From Sordaria brevicollis (Eukaryota > Ascomycota > Sordariomycetes > Sordariales > Sordariaceae), in assembly GCA_033439795.1 (NCBI GenBank), contig JAUTDP010000004.1, positions 1,674,001 to 1,738,000 on the forward strand: a DNA stretch of 64,000 nt, given 5' to 3'. The position numbers and the translations under genes are program-made. The notes under the pieces were generated by a model, which saw only the letters and a list, made by a program, of their open reading frames with translations, made no database searches and was not told the origin of the DNA. How positions within the stretch are numbered: the stretch's first letter is position 1; each line of letters begins with the position of its first letter. Below are positions 10,201 to 22,772 of the stretch, in pieces.

Positions 10201-13200
10201 GTTCCTTCGTTAGGCTTGCTCCCCACTGTGAATCCTTCCCGCTTGCCGGTCCCACGCCGTCGTGTTCCAGCTCCAGGGCAGAGGTACATTTGGAGGAAGC
10301 GAGTTTCCACAGTTGGGCAACTTTCCAGTCCCCCAGAGCCCCTCGCTTGCGTGCATTGCCGTGGAAAGTTGTGCACTGGACACACAGGGCCGCACGTACG
10401 GGCAAAGACGTTGATATCCCGAACAAGGATATCCCACGTCTTGTTTGATGTGTGATGATTTGAGAAGCAGTCAATATCACAATGATGGAAATGAATACCT
10501 TGCTCAAGTTAGAAACACGCAGATTAACTCCCGGGAACGGCATAGTCTTCGGCTGTTAACAACCATTTTCGTTAACGATTATCGTCTGTGTGTGTGTGGT
10601 GGTTTGGTTGAACTTGAAAAGTGCTGAAAGTGGTGATGATATTGATGATGTCGAATAAGGGGCCCGTGGGGATCTTCATCCTCAGAGCTCTCCCTTCTAG
10701 GCTGCTACGGTAGGCATATTGATATGGCATATTGATTGCCTGGAGGCTGCACTGTGCCACAGCAATGATGAGGGATGACGACCAACCGTCAGACCGTCAT
10801 CACCACCTCGGGAAATTTGTCCGCAAATTTCTCCTACCGTGGTTGTCAGGATGTTGATCCTGTTGCGATAACGAGTCGGATAAAGTGATGGATCGCAATC
10901 CATATGGATTGCATATTGGGATGGATGGATAGAGGGGCAGATATCGCCGTCTTGGTTGTTGCCTTGGCCCTGATGGCTGTGTGAGGGCCATGATGTCTGT
11001 GTCCCTCCTCTGCTGTGCCGAGCAACGACGACGACGACAATGCCTTCGTTTCCAGCCTTTCCTCTGAATGGAATCCATTCCGTTCCCCTCTCCGCCGGCG
11101 CCCACTCTCCCAGTGTCTTCTTCCCTGTGCCTTTCGAGGAACTCTTTCCCAAGGAACCAATCATCAGCCTGGATGCATGCGAGCAGCACGCCTCACTTTC
11201 CCGTCTGATTCGTCCTCCCAGTCCATCCTGCTGAATTCTCAACCTTTCCTCCCTCCAGGCGGAAAGGCAGGCGCAAAACCAGTGTGAGAAATGCAAGTGT
11301 CCGCCGCCCGCAGCAGCACAGACTCACACCAACCCACACCACCATAATCATCTTGCACTTTCCGCGCGCGCCAGCCCAGGAAACAGACAACCAAAAAGCA
11401 GGGCGAAGTGGCACCCACATGATTCAACCAATCACAGCCACCACTCACCTCTCTCAAAAGAGGTCGAGTCTCATCTCCCATCTCGTCTCTTTCTGATGCT
11501 CTTCACAATCAGTTCGTCGTCGTTGATTTCATTTCCCAACCACCGACCACCACCACCACCACCAACAACGGTGAAATGAGAGACATGCCTTACCTAGATG
11601 GGTCCTTCTTTTCTTCCTTCAATGGGACCCTGTGCTTGGTATCGATGTCTTGGTGATGATGATGACTCGGTTTCAGTTCGGTTCGGTCTACCTAGTTCCC
11701 CTCCTTTACTGTTTTCGACATATCGTGCATGATCCAAGGTTGAGACCTACCGTACATGCCAGGCTTCTACGAAAGGTATTATACCTGTTCTGGTTATACC
11801 CTGCAAACAGACTAAGTACATGTACTGCATTACTGCTTCCAGGAAAATGTCATGTACCGTCCCTTCTCGCTTCTACCTCTACTGTAGGATCTCGGTACCC
11901 TTTTTGCAGGATGATCCAAGTGCAGCTTTCAACGAGGCAGACAAGCAGAGAGGTACGGTAGGCTAGGTAGGTGCTTACCGTAGAAAGTGTCAGACTGGTA
12001 AGGCATTGTTTACTTGCTTTCCAACTCCACATTGAGGGGCAGTGGCTATACATGGAAGCAGAGGTAAAGCAAGCGGTTGGTTGAGGTTGTTGTAACGACA
12101 CTGACATATCGGAGTCTCCGAGCCTCCGTCGCCCGTCTCGTTCTCAAGGTTAGGTCTGTCTTCCACCTGACTGCCATGAACTGCTCAATGTGCCCGATGA
12201 TAGTGGTAAAAGTGCCCTGCCACTCACAAAACCCGTTTTGTTTCTGGCAACTGCTGGGCGCTGTTAGAAACCTTGGGAAACATCTGATAGTGGGGTGACA
12301 GTGGTTGGTGTGCGGCAGCTGTGGGTAATTTTTTAGTGAGTGATTTGTAACCTTGAAAAGTGGAAAGGATTGCATGTGTCACTGGCAGTGCAAAAAAAAT
12401 TCACAAAAAATGTTCGTCTGCGGTCGTGCATATCTCGGCATCCACTCCGCCGTCCTTCTCGCTGCAACCAACCAACCAACCCACCCACCCCTGAAAGGAT
12501 GGGCCAGCCGAGATACCCACGCGCAAAATGCAACCGGCCCTTTTTTGCCCACCGACACCTCCTCCGTCTGTTGCCCGGGTTGCCCAGCTACGATGTGTAC
12601 TGGACTTGAGAGGGCAATTCAGGGGGTCGGTAAACATTGGCGAGTCTCTCGTCATGCAACTATCACCAGCTACCATCTCACCATAAAAGTGCACAAACTT
12701 GTGTGGTTGTTGGTACATCTCAACCATAATTCATCTGTATTTCTCTCCTCCCAAGCAACCGAGATATAACTGCGGTCGCAGGAATGATGCTGCTCTATCA
12801 AGTGCATTTCTCGATCAAGACAGCCTCATTCCCAATGCCATAATGTACATATGTTCCCTCCCTTTTCCAGACACGGCGTTGTTTGTTGTGTCCCAGGATA
12901 AATGTGTAAAACGTATTTGACTTTTGCGCGCTAGAAGGCCTCTTCAAAGATGCCCGCGCAATATGTGCATCAAGCAAGGGTTCTTGACCCGAATATGTTC
13001 TAGAAAGAAGGAAAAAATGTTCATATCCCATCATTTAAGTCATTTCATCAATGTCTCTTCATGAACTCCCATCATGACCCAGTGATAATAAACCAGAAAA
13101 ACAGAAACCAGGAAAAAAGACTTTGCCGATTCCAGCTTTTCGAGAGGAGAACTTTCAAGAAGATGAAACAACGGGGAGTGGTATCATTCAGCAGAAACGA

Positions 13201-14066
13201 AACAAAAACGCTCGCTAAGCACCAACCATCCCGCTTGCTTCCTTTCCCGAACTCCGTTTTCTCTATGCCGCGCGCCAGACTTGGAAGAAAAAAAAACTTT
13301 TCTGTCCGCCCGCAACACAAAAAAAACCCAAGAGTAGCCGACGACAACACCGAGGCTTATCAAAACACAAGCCACTCGCTGACCTTGAACGAATAAAGAG
13401 AATAAGAACACATTGTCTTCTAGACCCCCCACGAAAAAACAGAGCGTAACGTTTGCGTCGTGAAACCTCCAGTTCTTTATATACCTCCCCCCCACCAGGT
13501 TTTGATTTTTGTTGCGCCGTAAAAAAAATAGAAAAATTCGGGGTGTCTTTTTCACTCCCGGCAAGAACCATGCAAAAAAGGAAAAAAAAAACAACGTGAT
13601 GGTCGAGACAAAATGACCTTTAGTTCTCCTTCCCTTATTTTCCACATGTAGAAATGCTGTGTTGGACAGGAGACCTCCCAAACCCCAAACTCCAAACGAT
13701 GTATCGGTAAACCCCCAAAAAAGCACAAGAGCCATCCCACCCCATCTTTCATAATGTTGTACAATAATACAGGTTGTTGTTGATGTTCTTCCAATGATGA
13801 AAAACGTATAAAACGGAAAACAGAATTCCCACTGGGAAAAAGCAAAATTGCCGCTCCTCTTTATCCCGGGCTCCTGGGTATCATAATCCGGACAAAAAGA
13901 CCATCTATGTGGTGGGATATTAGTTTTAATCGCAAACAAGTAAAGTCAAACATCTCCGGCGTCCGTGTTCGCCATCGGCTGCGTGGAATGAAATCCGAGA
14001 GAAGTTGAAAAGCGAGGCATGGCCTTTAAACCAAACCCAAAACGTATGGTAGAATCCTGCAACTGC
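4238..14066. other. 9.8-kb stretch without a convincing gene
   Basis: After the precursor gene come ~350 bases of probable 3' UTR with a T-rich stretch near 4562-4580. Open frames here are short, often lack ATG, overlap on both strands and show no recognisable domain. The longest is a 251-codon minus-strand frame at 13184-13939 with a TTG start, running through homopolymer-rich DNA that is probably the 3' UTR of the kinase at 14067. A CCACCA-type microsatellite lies near 11535-11570. Base composition is ordinary, without RIP signs. Long regulatory DNA, non-coding transcripts or unrecognised small genes are all possible. Confidence 0.5.
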
Positions 14067-14909
14067 TTAATAGCAGCCTTGGATGTGCGCAAAGAAAGGA
14101 ACCTGATGGAAAGCAGCGTGGTTTGAATGCGTGTAGTACTTGATCGTTTCCCAAAGGTTTCCAGAAGGGTACTTCGATGGTGCGTAGCTCGGCTGAACCG
14201 GGATGGGCATCATTGGTTGCTGGACAGGTTGCGGGATCGCTGTTGGGTAAGGCTGCTGGAAGTAGTCGTGTTTGTACTGCGGCATAAGGTTGGGATCCTC
14301 CAAGGCTTCAAAGATGACCGGCTCTCTTCCCTGCAGCGGCTGCTGTGGCGGCGGTGTCTTGATCTCAGGGATATCCGAGACCAAGTCGTCATCATCGTCC
14401 TCCTCCAGGTCCTCAATACTTGAGCATGCCGAAGTAAGCGAGCCATCATCCGAGGAGCAAGTTGAGCCTTCATCAGACATGGAGTCCGAAGAAGAGGGAG
14501 ACATGGGCGACGGGTATTCCTCAGCGTCAACATATGTGACCTGCTGCTCAACTGACGCGGGTGACTGGGTGAACCTGGAGCAGGCAAGAATCCGGGTTCG
14601 CAGCTCGGGCAAGGTGATCCTGTGGTCAGGGTTGGGCGCGAAAACCCTGACCAAAATGTCGTTGAGTTCGTCCGACACCGGGAGAATGGTCTTGAGGAAA
14701 TCCTTGCTTTTGACGTAAGCCCGGTAGGTAGAGTCCTCAAAAGACGCTTGCTTCCAAGGGTTACGTCCACAGGTGAGATTCACCAGGATGACACCAAGGC
14801 TCCAGACATCATTCGGCGCGCAGTAATAAAAGGGCCTCCTTGCTGTTTGATCCAGGCACTCTAAACGAATGAAAAAAGGGAGAAGTCAGTTTGTGGTCCA
14901 GGGGGATCG

Positions 14910-14941
<32 letters not shown>

Positions 14942-15686
14942 TCGCATGCCCAAGGTGGGCTAAGAGGGATTGACATAAAAAAAGTTCGCGAAAGCAAGAA
15001 AACCTACCTGGTGACATATAAAATGTTGAACCACACCCATAGTCCATAGATGTTGTGTTTGAAGTCGCGAGGCCGAAATCTGCCAACTTGACAGTTTCGC
15101 CGTTGTCAGAGACGAGGATGTTCTCTGGCTTCAAGTCCCGGTGGTAAATTCCCCGGCTGTGGCAGTGTCCTACGGCATCCAGGATCTGGAGGAAAACACT
15201 CTTGACGAGCTCATCCTTACCAACATATTGCCCACGTTCGGTAATGTTATAAAACAGATCACCCTCCGGGCAGTACTCCAAGACAACGTAGATGCAGTCA
15301 GGCTGTTCGATGATCTTTACCATCGAGACTACATTAGGATGTCCAGAGGCCTGGTGGTGCAAACGTATCTCCTGGCGTTGAAACGAAATCTGGCGAGGAT
15401 CCAACTGTGTCCCATCGGGGTTGAACTTGCTGAGGCACTTGACGGCGTAGCGAACATTGTCCTTTAGGTCGACGGCTGAATATACCACACCATATGCACC
15501 AGACCCCAGAATCCCTGAGAGTTGGAGCGAGCTGGTGATGAGCATGCCTAGTCGGTCTTCCGCTGGCATGGGGACATAATGCTGTTGCTGTACCTGGTGA
15601 GGAGGGGGGAAGATATACTGCTGCTGGTCGAATGATGCTGGTGATGCCGGCGGAGTGAGATACCCAAACTCTGACACATGATGCAT
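14067..15686 (-). CDS. Ran1/Pat1-like serine/threonine kinase (490 aa)
   Basis: Two exons, 15686-15008 and 14860-14067, joined by a GT-AG intron; splicing restores the family segment GSTFYMSPECL. A Gln/Pro-rich leader of ~55 residues precedes the kinase domain. Visible landmarks are the glycine loop GSGAYG (61-66), the VAIK-type lysine (K83 in YAVKC), the catalytic loop HRDLKPEN (from 182) and DFG (203-205), then the NDVWSLGV segment in exon 2. An acidic serine-rich tail (SSIEDLEEDDDDD) and a Pro/Gln C-terminus follow. Length and motifs fit the Ran1/Pat1-Sks1-Vhs1 family, which in yeasts links nutrition to mating, meiosis or glucose response; the role here is inferred. The frame is open upstream to 15716 but only through a GTG, so the ATG at 15686 is taken as start. 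The 3' flank and 5' leader both look long. Confidence 0.9.
14910..14936. repeat. 27-nt poly(A) run (poly-T in the kinase intron)
   Basis: Twenty-seven consecutive A residues on the + strand lie inside the kinase intron (14861-15007), so the pre-mRNA carries U27 about 50-75 nt before the acceptor. A CTGAC branch-site candidate lies between the tract and the TTTAG acceptor. Its length is likely to vary between isolates. Confidence 0.9.
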
Positions 15687-16393
15687 GATCTGCTCTTGCT
15701 CCTTGACTCCTGACACTAGCTCCTTTCAGGCCTGGTTTAGGCTAAGCCGACGTTGGATGGGCGCAAAGTTAAGTCCGGGAAGGAGAAGAAATGGAAACAG
15801 CAGACAGGAAGAGAACAGAAAGACTGGATAGGTCCTGCTCCTTGGTTGGGTATATCCTCAAGAAACACCAAAGAAAATAAAAGTCCGGGTAACGTCCTTT
15901 TGCTCCTCTGGAATGGCTGGAATGGCACTGGCTCGGAGCTTTGTCCTGATGGGTTGACTGTAAAAATCCTAAAAGTCCGGGCTTTGGGTCGCAAAAAAAT
16001 CCAGATGCTGACTTCGAGTGAACGGGTCAACAGATATTGGGTGAAGAAGGCGTATGTACGTATGTATGTAAGTCGATGTTGTTGGTTGTGGTGAGTTGTT
16101 GTTGAGTGAAGAGAGGCGGATTATCAGGGGGTGTCGTTGACGAAGTTGTTTTTGAATGAGGATAGTCTCCACGGACACTGGACCTGGAAGGAGGAACGGG
16201 GGAGTAGGAGATGAAAAGAAGATGCCAAGTAAAGTGAGTGTCGAGAAAGGTGACGATGGTGAATGAATCCAACAGCACGAGGCAAGAGCGTAGCAAGATG
16301 CGGACCGGAGATCGTAGATATTTGACGATGCTGTCTTTCACTGGCTGACGGGCGAGCTTACCCTGCCGCCCCGTTCTCTGTCAAAGGATGGCA
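15687..16393 (-). promoter_or_regulatory. ATG-free long leader of the kinase gene
   Basis: Reading the minus strand upstream of the kinase start, no ATG occurs in any frame for 707 bases; the next is at 16394. The stretch nearest 16080-16130 has CAACAA-rich sequence typical of filamentous-fungal leaders. I infer a long 5' UTR from which upstream AUGs have been purged, which also supports the start at 15686. The exact transcription start cannot be seen. Confidence 0.5.
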
Positions 16394-16480
16394 TGGTGCA
16401 ATGAGACCCTCTTCGGCTTGCGTGGTCTGGGTGGCTTGATTGGTCCCCCGATGCCCCATGTCAGGCTGGCTGTCCGTCCA

Positions 16481-16499
16481 CCCCCCCCCCCCCCCCCCC
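16481..16499. repeat. 19-nt poly(C) tract
   Basis: A run of 19 C residues, G on the kinase coding strand, lies just beyond the ATG-free leader, where the kinase promoter would be expected. Such a tract can form an i-motif or G-quadruplex and is prone to length change. Confidence 0.9.
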
Positions 16500-19400
16500 G
16501 AAGTCGTCTCAAAAGACTGTGTGCAAGGATAGGGGAGTACGAGGATACCGCGGTACATGCAGGGTGTGGCCGGTACGACGGTACGATGGGAGGTACGAAG
16601 GCACGGAGGGTGTGAGACTTTGGGGGAACTCTAAGGAGCACCGATTTGCTCACGCCCACCACTCACATATCTCCTCTCCTCGCTGTCGGTACCCTCTTTC
16701 TGCCCCCTCTGTCTCTGTGTTCTTTCTGTTGCCAGACGCTGTGGCCACCGGCCGGCTCACACCAGCGCATCCTTGCCGTGAGTCCCATGGGACCATAATG
16801 CACCATCCTATTCTTAATCTTGGGTGGGCGGCACTAGGGCGGAACGAGTATGGCGGGAATGAGGGTGGATGAGGGTGAGGGATTAGAGGCATGTGGGGCG
16901 TCTTGGAAGGTTGCGAAGGCCCATGGAGCACCAAGGAATGGCCCAATGCCTGCTTGGGACGCCCGCTAATGCGTAGCAGAGTGATTTGTGACGACGAGCA
17001 ATAACGAGGACAGGGGTTGTCTGACACAGATCACTCCAAACGCCCTGTGTCACTGCCCTCTCCATCTTGCCCATGCATGCGGACTAACGTCCAAAATGTT
17101 CATCATAGACACGCCCCCCTTTGATCCTTGCCATGCGCCCCCAGGCCGTTGATTGCTCATCAAAGAAGCAAATGGGATGTGGAGGATGATGGGATGTTGT
17201 CCTTGTCAAAGAAGGAGGGGTGTGAGCCGAGCTGCCAGTACAATCGAGCAGAGCACTGAGGGCGCAAGACGGAAAGGATCAGAGCGGCATCCACCGAACC
17301 TCATCGTTCAACAGGAGGAGGGCGAAAACTGAAAAGAAACAGAGCCCAGCCCAGGGCGCGTGACAGCGTGTGACGCACTCTGTTGTGCCCATTCTCGGCC
17401 CTGTCTCCAAAAGGTTTGCCTGGCGACGGCTCATCGAAAGTTGCCCTTTGTTGATGAGAGCACTTCTTGGTCGGCCCGTGACTGCAATTCTTTCGTTTTC
17501 GCCGTTTCGGTTTTGGAAACGGGTTTTATGCCCGTTTACACTTTACACACACAAGATGATCTTTGCGCATGAATAACAGACACATATTATGTACATCCAT
17601 AATGCAGATGTAGGTAGACACGTCCAGACGGCATTTGGATTCCAGTCCCTGAATGAACCCGGGTGTTTGTAGCTTATCATCCGATGATGCCGTGCACTCG
17701 TGGCCGCGCTGAACCGCCGCTCCTCTATAGTCATTTCTTTTCAGCAAGGCGTTGTCCGAAGAAGCTACTGTAGCAAACGTGCTATCCATGGAGGCACCGA
17801 ATACCATCCTCAGCGGTACGCGTGGTGCTGATAGGAAGTGGCGAAATGTGAACAACAGAAGGAAAGTTTGTGATTGGCATGTAGCCTGTTTCTGAAAGGT
17901 TCTGAAGCCTGTGAGAAACAAGTTGTAACGCGGCCAATTGCGACACAAATGCGGCCAAGCGGCTCCAAATTCCGATGATGTTGGGGCTCGCGGGGCTGGT
18001 GGAAAACACAAAACACGCCTTTGTCTGCTGACGAATACGTTGCCCTTTCCGAGGCGTCGTTTTGGCGGGAAAAGTCCGTACCGTATCGTATACCGGTGGA
18101 CCGTACTGCGCGCTGAGCTCGTCTCACTCACCGCAGCCTCAGTCACCGTCACCTGGACGCCTCTAACGCCCCAGCGCCCCTATGGCACCGTTATAGGAAG
18201 ATGGGCGACCTTGCGGCGGTCATCATTCATGCCGATGGCTGTTTTGGCCTGTCTGATTCGATGAGCAGGTCGCAAGGAGCTATAGACCCATGCGTGATTG
18301 GCTGTGCAGGCCTGACTCGAAACTGGATCTGTGGCCATTCTGCATCTCGGCTGTAGTGCTGCTTCTGATATATGCAGATCGGCTATGAAGACGCCTGCGA
18401 GAACCAGTTCCAGGCGCTATTGCACTTGTTAGTGTTTGTTGGTGGTTGAGAGAGCTGGTGCCTCTCTTTGGTATGGCTTTTACACGACACGAAGCCGTAG
18501 CAAATCTCTGAACTTTGGCGAGTTTGATGATCAGCAAAACTGATGCTGTCATGTTCCGCTACAATTTACCGTTTCAAAGGACATCAGGGCGGCCGCATGG
18601 TCCTTCCCCATTTAAAGGAAGCCAGCCAATCGAAGGGTATGATATCAGGGTTTCCGTGTCTGAACTCTGAAAGTGAGGCTCGGGGCTTCCATATTGGGTA
18701 TAAGTGGTGAGCCAGTCCAAGCTCTGGGTTGGATGGCTGGAAGCAATTTCTCTCTTTGCCGGGTATCGAGTCCCACGTACCGAAAGTCGGTCATACGGTG
18801 ATTACGTCTCTTGTAGCAAGCCGAGTCAGGCTGTTTGGCACGCCCTCCAAGCTCCGTCGAAGGCTTTCAAGTCGTGGCCAGAAATCGCATCTGTCTTTGA
18901 TACATATGTAGTGTTTAGGATTGCCAGGCTTCCTGGACGAGCCTGATGTTAGCGCAAAGTTGCGGCTGGCTTGGGTGGTACGTACACTAGATTCTACATA
19001 CCAGACTACACAGTACGTGTAGAGGTCCCAGAAGAGGAGGGTTGCAATGCCCCCATCCTTCTATTAATTGCGGACATTGGACGGTGGGCTGTGGGCAGAG
19101 ATGATGGGTGGCCGGAAATGAGAGCAATCAAGTGGAAAGATTATCGGTTGGTACGTTGAGACGGTTGCGAATTGTTCAAGCGAGGTATGACACTGGATTG
19201 GTCAAGAGCAAGGACAGGTGAAGAAGTCAAGAAGGCTGAGATGCTTGGGTCGTTGTGTTTGTCGCTTGTGGTTGGCGGAAGCCTTTTCAGAATGAGCCTT
19301 GTATTGAAGTGACGTTATTGTCTAGAGACGTTAACAATATGTCTATCGATTTGTGTGACCATGTGTTAGTAAGTGGCAGAGCGACTGGACCCAAGCACTC

Positions 19401-21603
19401 ACTCCAGGAGTCCAGGCAGCCTCCAGCAGCCCCAGCCAGATTCAAGTCGAAAATTGACCCTTGAATCGGCAGGTGCCCCGCACCGCCTTGAACACTTCCA
19501 TCACAAAAAACCACCCCTCGTTGGCTCCTGCCATGTGCGTGTAACTGCAAAAAAGTGAAGAGTCTTTTCAGTTGACCAAGTTTGATTGGCTACCTAGAGG
19601 TAGGCAGCCATCATGCCTCTGAGCTCTTTCACATTCAAGTTGTGCAAGTGCCATCTCGATTCCTTCTTCCTTTTCTTTCCATGGAGTGACAGGAATGCAA
19701 CCACGCTTGCTCCTTCACAGTTCCATTGCAGCAAATGATGCGCATCTTTTTTGTAACCCTCGTCCCTCAACTCAGCGAGCTCAGGTCTGTCGACACACAC
19801 TCACAACCCTCCCCTCATCTCTCGTTCTCAAACTGTATCCGTTGCTGGATGCTCTCCGGCTGGGCAGGCGTCTAGGCAATCTTCCAATTTGATTTCTCGA
19901 ACCGCTTGCAACATGGCCGCCATGGCCACAGGGACATCCTTCACTCCAAAGTACATACAGAGTACAACGATACCTACAATGGATTTGATATCTGCAAGCC
20001 CGCCAACAAGTGCTCATTTCAAACCCTGCCCATTTGAGGAAGCATCGTCGTCGAGCAGAAAGGAAGAAGCAACCACAACAACAAGGTGAACAGAAAGCTC
20101 CCTGGTGATCCAAGTCTGCAGTATAGGGTTCCATTATTGGCCGCCTCCCTGCAACTCGTTCCATTCGAGTACCACATCAAATGACTACGTACGTACATCG
20201 ATGGTCCGTAGTGTCCGGAAGAATTGGAAGAATAGTACACTCTCTCATCACACTGACGGTACAGCAGATGATGGGCCAACAACAACTGTATCTTTGCCAT
20301 TACAGCCGAGGCCACCCATCCAGCCATCCCTCCCTTTGTTTCCTTCGACGGCCATCCCATAATTCACGCCCAAACGCCCTACACGGCCCCACGGTTGCCG
20401 GCGCTGTGACGGCGCCAACTGCGGCAGCTTGAGACTGACCCAGAACCACTCCGGCGGCATGGCTACGGTACCTTGGCAGATATGCATTATCTGCTTCCAG
20501 AAGCCCGGGTCCCGTTTCTGAAACCCCGAAGCAAGACAGCCTGGTCCGAGCGGCCCACGATGAACCCAACGGGCACGGCGATGAGCAATGGCCATATGAG
20601 GATCTTCCCCGCACTGCGCCCGTCAATCACAGCTCACAACATCATGCTGGCGAGCTTACGGGCTGTCGAGTGAGACATCAATCTCGTCTTGATATCATGA
20701 CATGTCCGCTTCTACCTAGTGCTTCCTTCGAGAACCCCGGCCGAAGGATCCGCGAACATCAATAGATTCGACACTCCATATCATCTCACAACACACGTTG
20801 GGAAAACGTTTCGTTGACGCATTGCCGTCCAAGATCTCGATACAAGTTCTTCACTCGCCCTAGGGACAGTCAAGGCGGGGCAATTTACAATCCTGGACAT
20901 TTACATCATTTGCAACCACTCACGGCTTGCGCCCATGGAGGGGGACTACAGCCGCACGTCATCGGTAACGGCCGATCTGTGACCACTCACTGGCTCTGCA
21001 TGGCGGAAATCAGAAATTCACTTCACCGTGCCAGCTCTCAACAAAAAGCCTTCAACTGATTCCTGATTTCCGTCCCGTCCAAGCCAACCATGACCAACTT
21101 CCAGCTACCCCGAACCGGAGCTGCCGTGATTGGCATTTCGTGCTCCAACAACTTCCACGGAAGGCCTGCCCGCATCAGGACGAGACTACCAGTTATGGTC
21201 CGTGAACGGTCATGCTGAAATTCAAAAGAGACGGAACAAATATTGCCAAACTCCCAATCAAGCTCCGTCAGGCGTCATGTCAGGCATGAATGAGTGGGGG
21301 TTATATCGAATCTCGTTGAGGTAGGTGAAGCGCGGCATATTGCTCTCTCATCACCCAGCATGCACGCACATGTTTAGGCCGGTCCCAATGAAGACTTGGT
21401 GGAAATTGCAAAATTCCCAGTATTCTCTCCTTCCTGGTTGCCCAACCGTCCAAGTGGCTCGGCTTTGGGAATGGTTTGGCTGTGTGCTCACATTTCTATA
21501 GCCAACCGCAGGATTGGTGTCGATACCTGTATGTACTCGTCGGTTAGGTTGCACAGACCATGGGCCGTGTGGGGCCTACCTTTGGGGGCCCGCTTCCAGC
21601 CAA
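16500..21603. other. Gene-free stretch before the DNA transposon
   Basis: About 5 kb of ordinary-composition DNA with open frames on all strands but no recognisable domain, splice-linked exon series or RNA gene. The longest is a 208-codon minus-strand frame (17526-18152) that begins with GTG, not ATG. I see nothing I can support as a gene. Confidence 0.45.
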
Positions 21604-21703
21604 GCCAACCTCCTCTCCTCGTCCTTCTGAGAGTCGGGAGTTTTACCTGTAATGCGCAAGCTCTGTAACGCTCCAGAATCTACACACAACAACAACTCCA
21701 CCA
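21604..21703 (+). repeat. Left terminal inverted repeat
   Basis: This is the left 100-bp arm, pairing without gaps with 22773-22872. Differences are mostly G/A and C/T changes, as expected if RIP acted on both arms of a duplicated element. Confidence 0.8.
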
Positions 21704-22772
21704 AATCTTTGTCAAATTTTTCGTGAATACCCTCATTCTGTTTATCTCGTCGAGATTTATCTATTGTATATTTTACTATGCTTGTTTTCGATCCCGACGT
21801 TATAGTTCGAGCGGAGAAGGTTGCCCGCTATTTTCTAGTACGCTAAACCGCTACCGTAATACGCGCGACTATATTTAGGTTAAAGATTAATATTAAAGTT
21901 AGGAATAAAAGAAAGATTATTTATAAAAACGCTAGCGAGTTCTTTAACGTTAGCGAAGTTATTATTAAGAAATACGTAATATTTATTAGGGATAAAAGAT
22001 TATTGTTAATAGGTGTAAATACTTATTACTTAATTGCGTTAATTAAAGAGGAGGATAAGGCTTTTAATATCGTAGTTTAGATTATTAACTATAGTTATTT
22101 TTAAAATAAGGGTAATAAGGCTCGTTATATTTATTTTATTAGGTTATAAGGGTACGACTTCGAGTTTTATATCTTTAAAATAAAGGTATAGAAGATAGTA
22201 TAATTAAAGTAGGATATAAAGGTATTTTTAGTTAGTTTTAAGGACGAGGAGGATTAGCGCTTCGAAGAAATAGGGAAGATTACTTTACTTTTAATGTATA
22301 AGGATTACGTGCCTTTTAAGACTTATAGTAAGAAGAGGGTTAGGAAAATTAGGAGGGGGAGTTCCTCTTTAATAGAAATTATTTTGGGTAACGAGGGTGT
22401 AGAGGAACTCCTAATATTGCTAACCTTATTAAAATACCCTTACTTAGTTATTAAGAGGGTAATAGAGGCTTCCTCTGCCGGGCTTTTATCTGCTGGACTA
22501 GCCGTATTAACACTTGGTTATTGTTACTGTACTAGATGATTCTTCTAGTGATTCTGAAGGTGTTGATGTGGATGAGGGTGTGGAGGAGGGTAGGGAGTTT
22601 GAGTTTGAGTTGGAAATTGTCGTGTAAGTGGTGTTGTGCACGGGCCACCCATGGCTTCTTAATATTATAATAATATATTACGACTATTTTTTTAATAAAA
22701 AAATAGTATTACTAAATAGAGCCAGTTATTATGAGTAACCTGTATATTTCATTATATTTTTTGAGTGTGTTT

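Noticed and set aside
9902..10543. 213-codon minus-strand frame
   Set aside because: Other frames over the same DNA are equally open and the product has no recognisable features.
13184..13939. 251-codon minus-strand frame downstream of the kinase
   Set aside because: Starts with TTG, is full of homopolymer-derived Phe and Lys, and most likely lies in the kinase 3' UTR.
17526..18152. 208-codon minus-strand frame
   Set aside because: Begins with GTG rather than ATG and has no domain or splice context.
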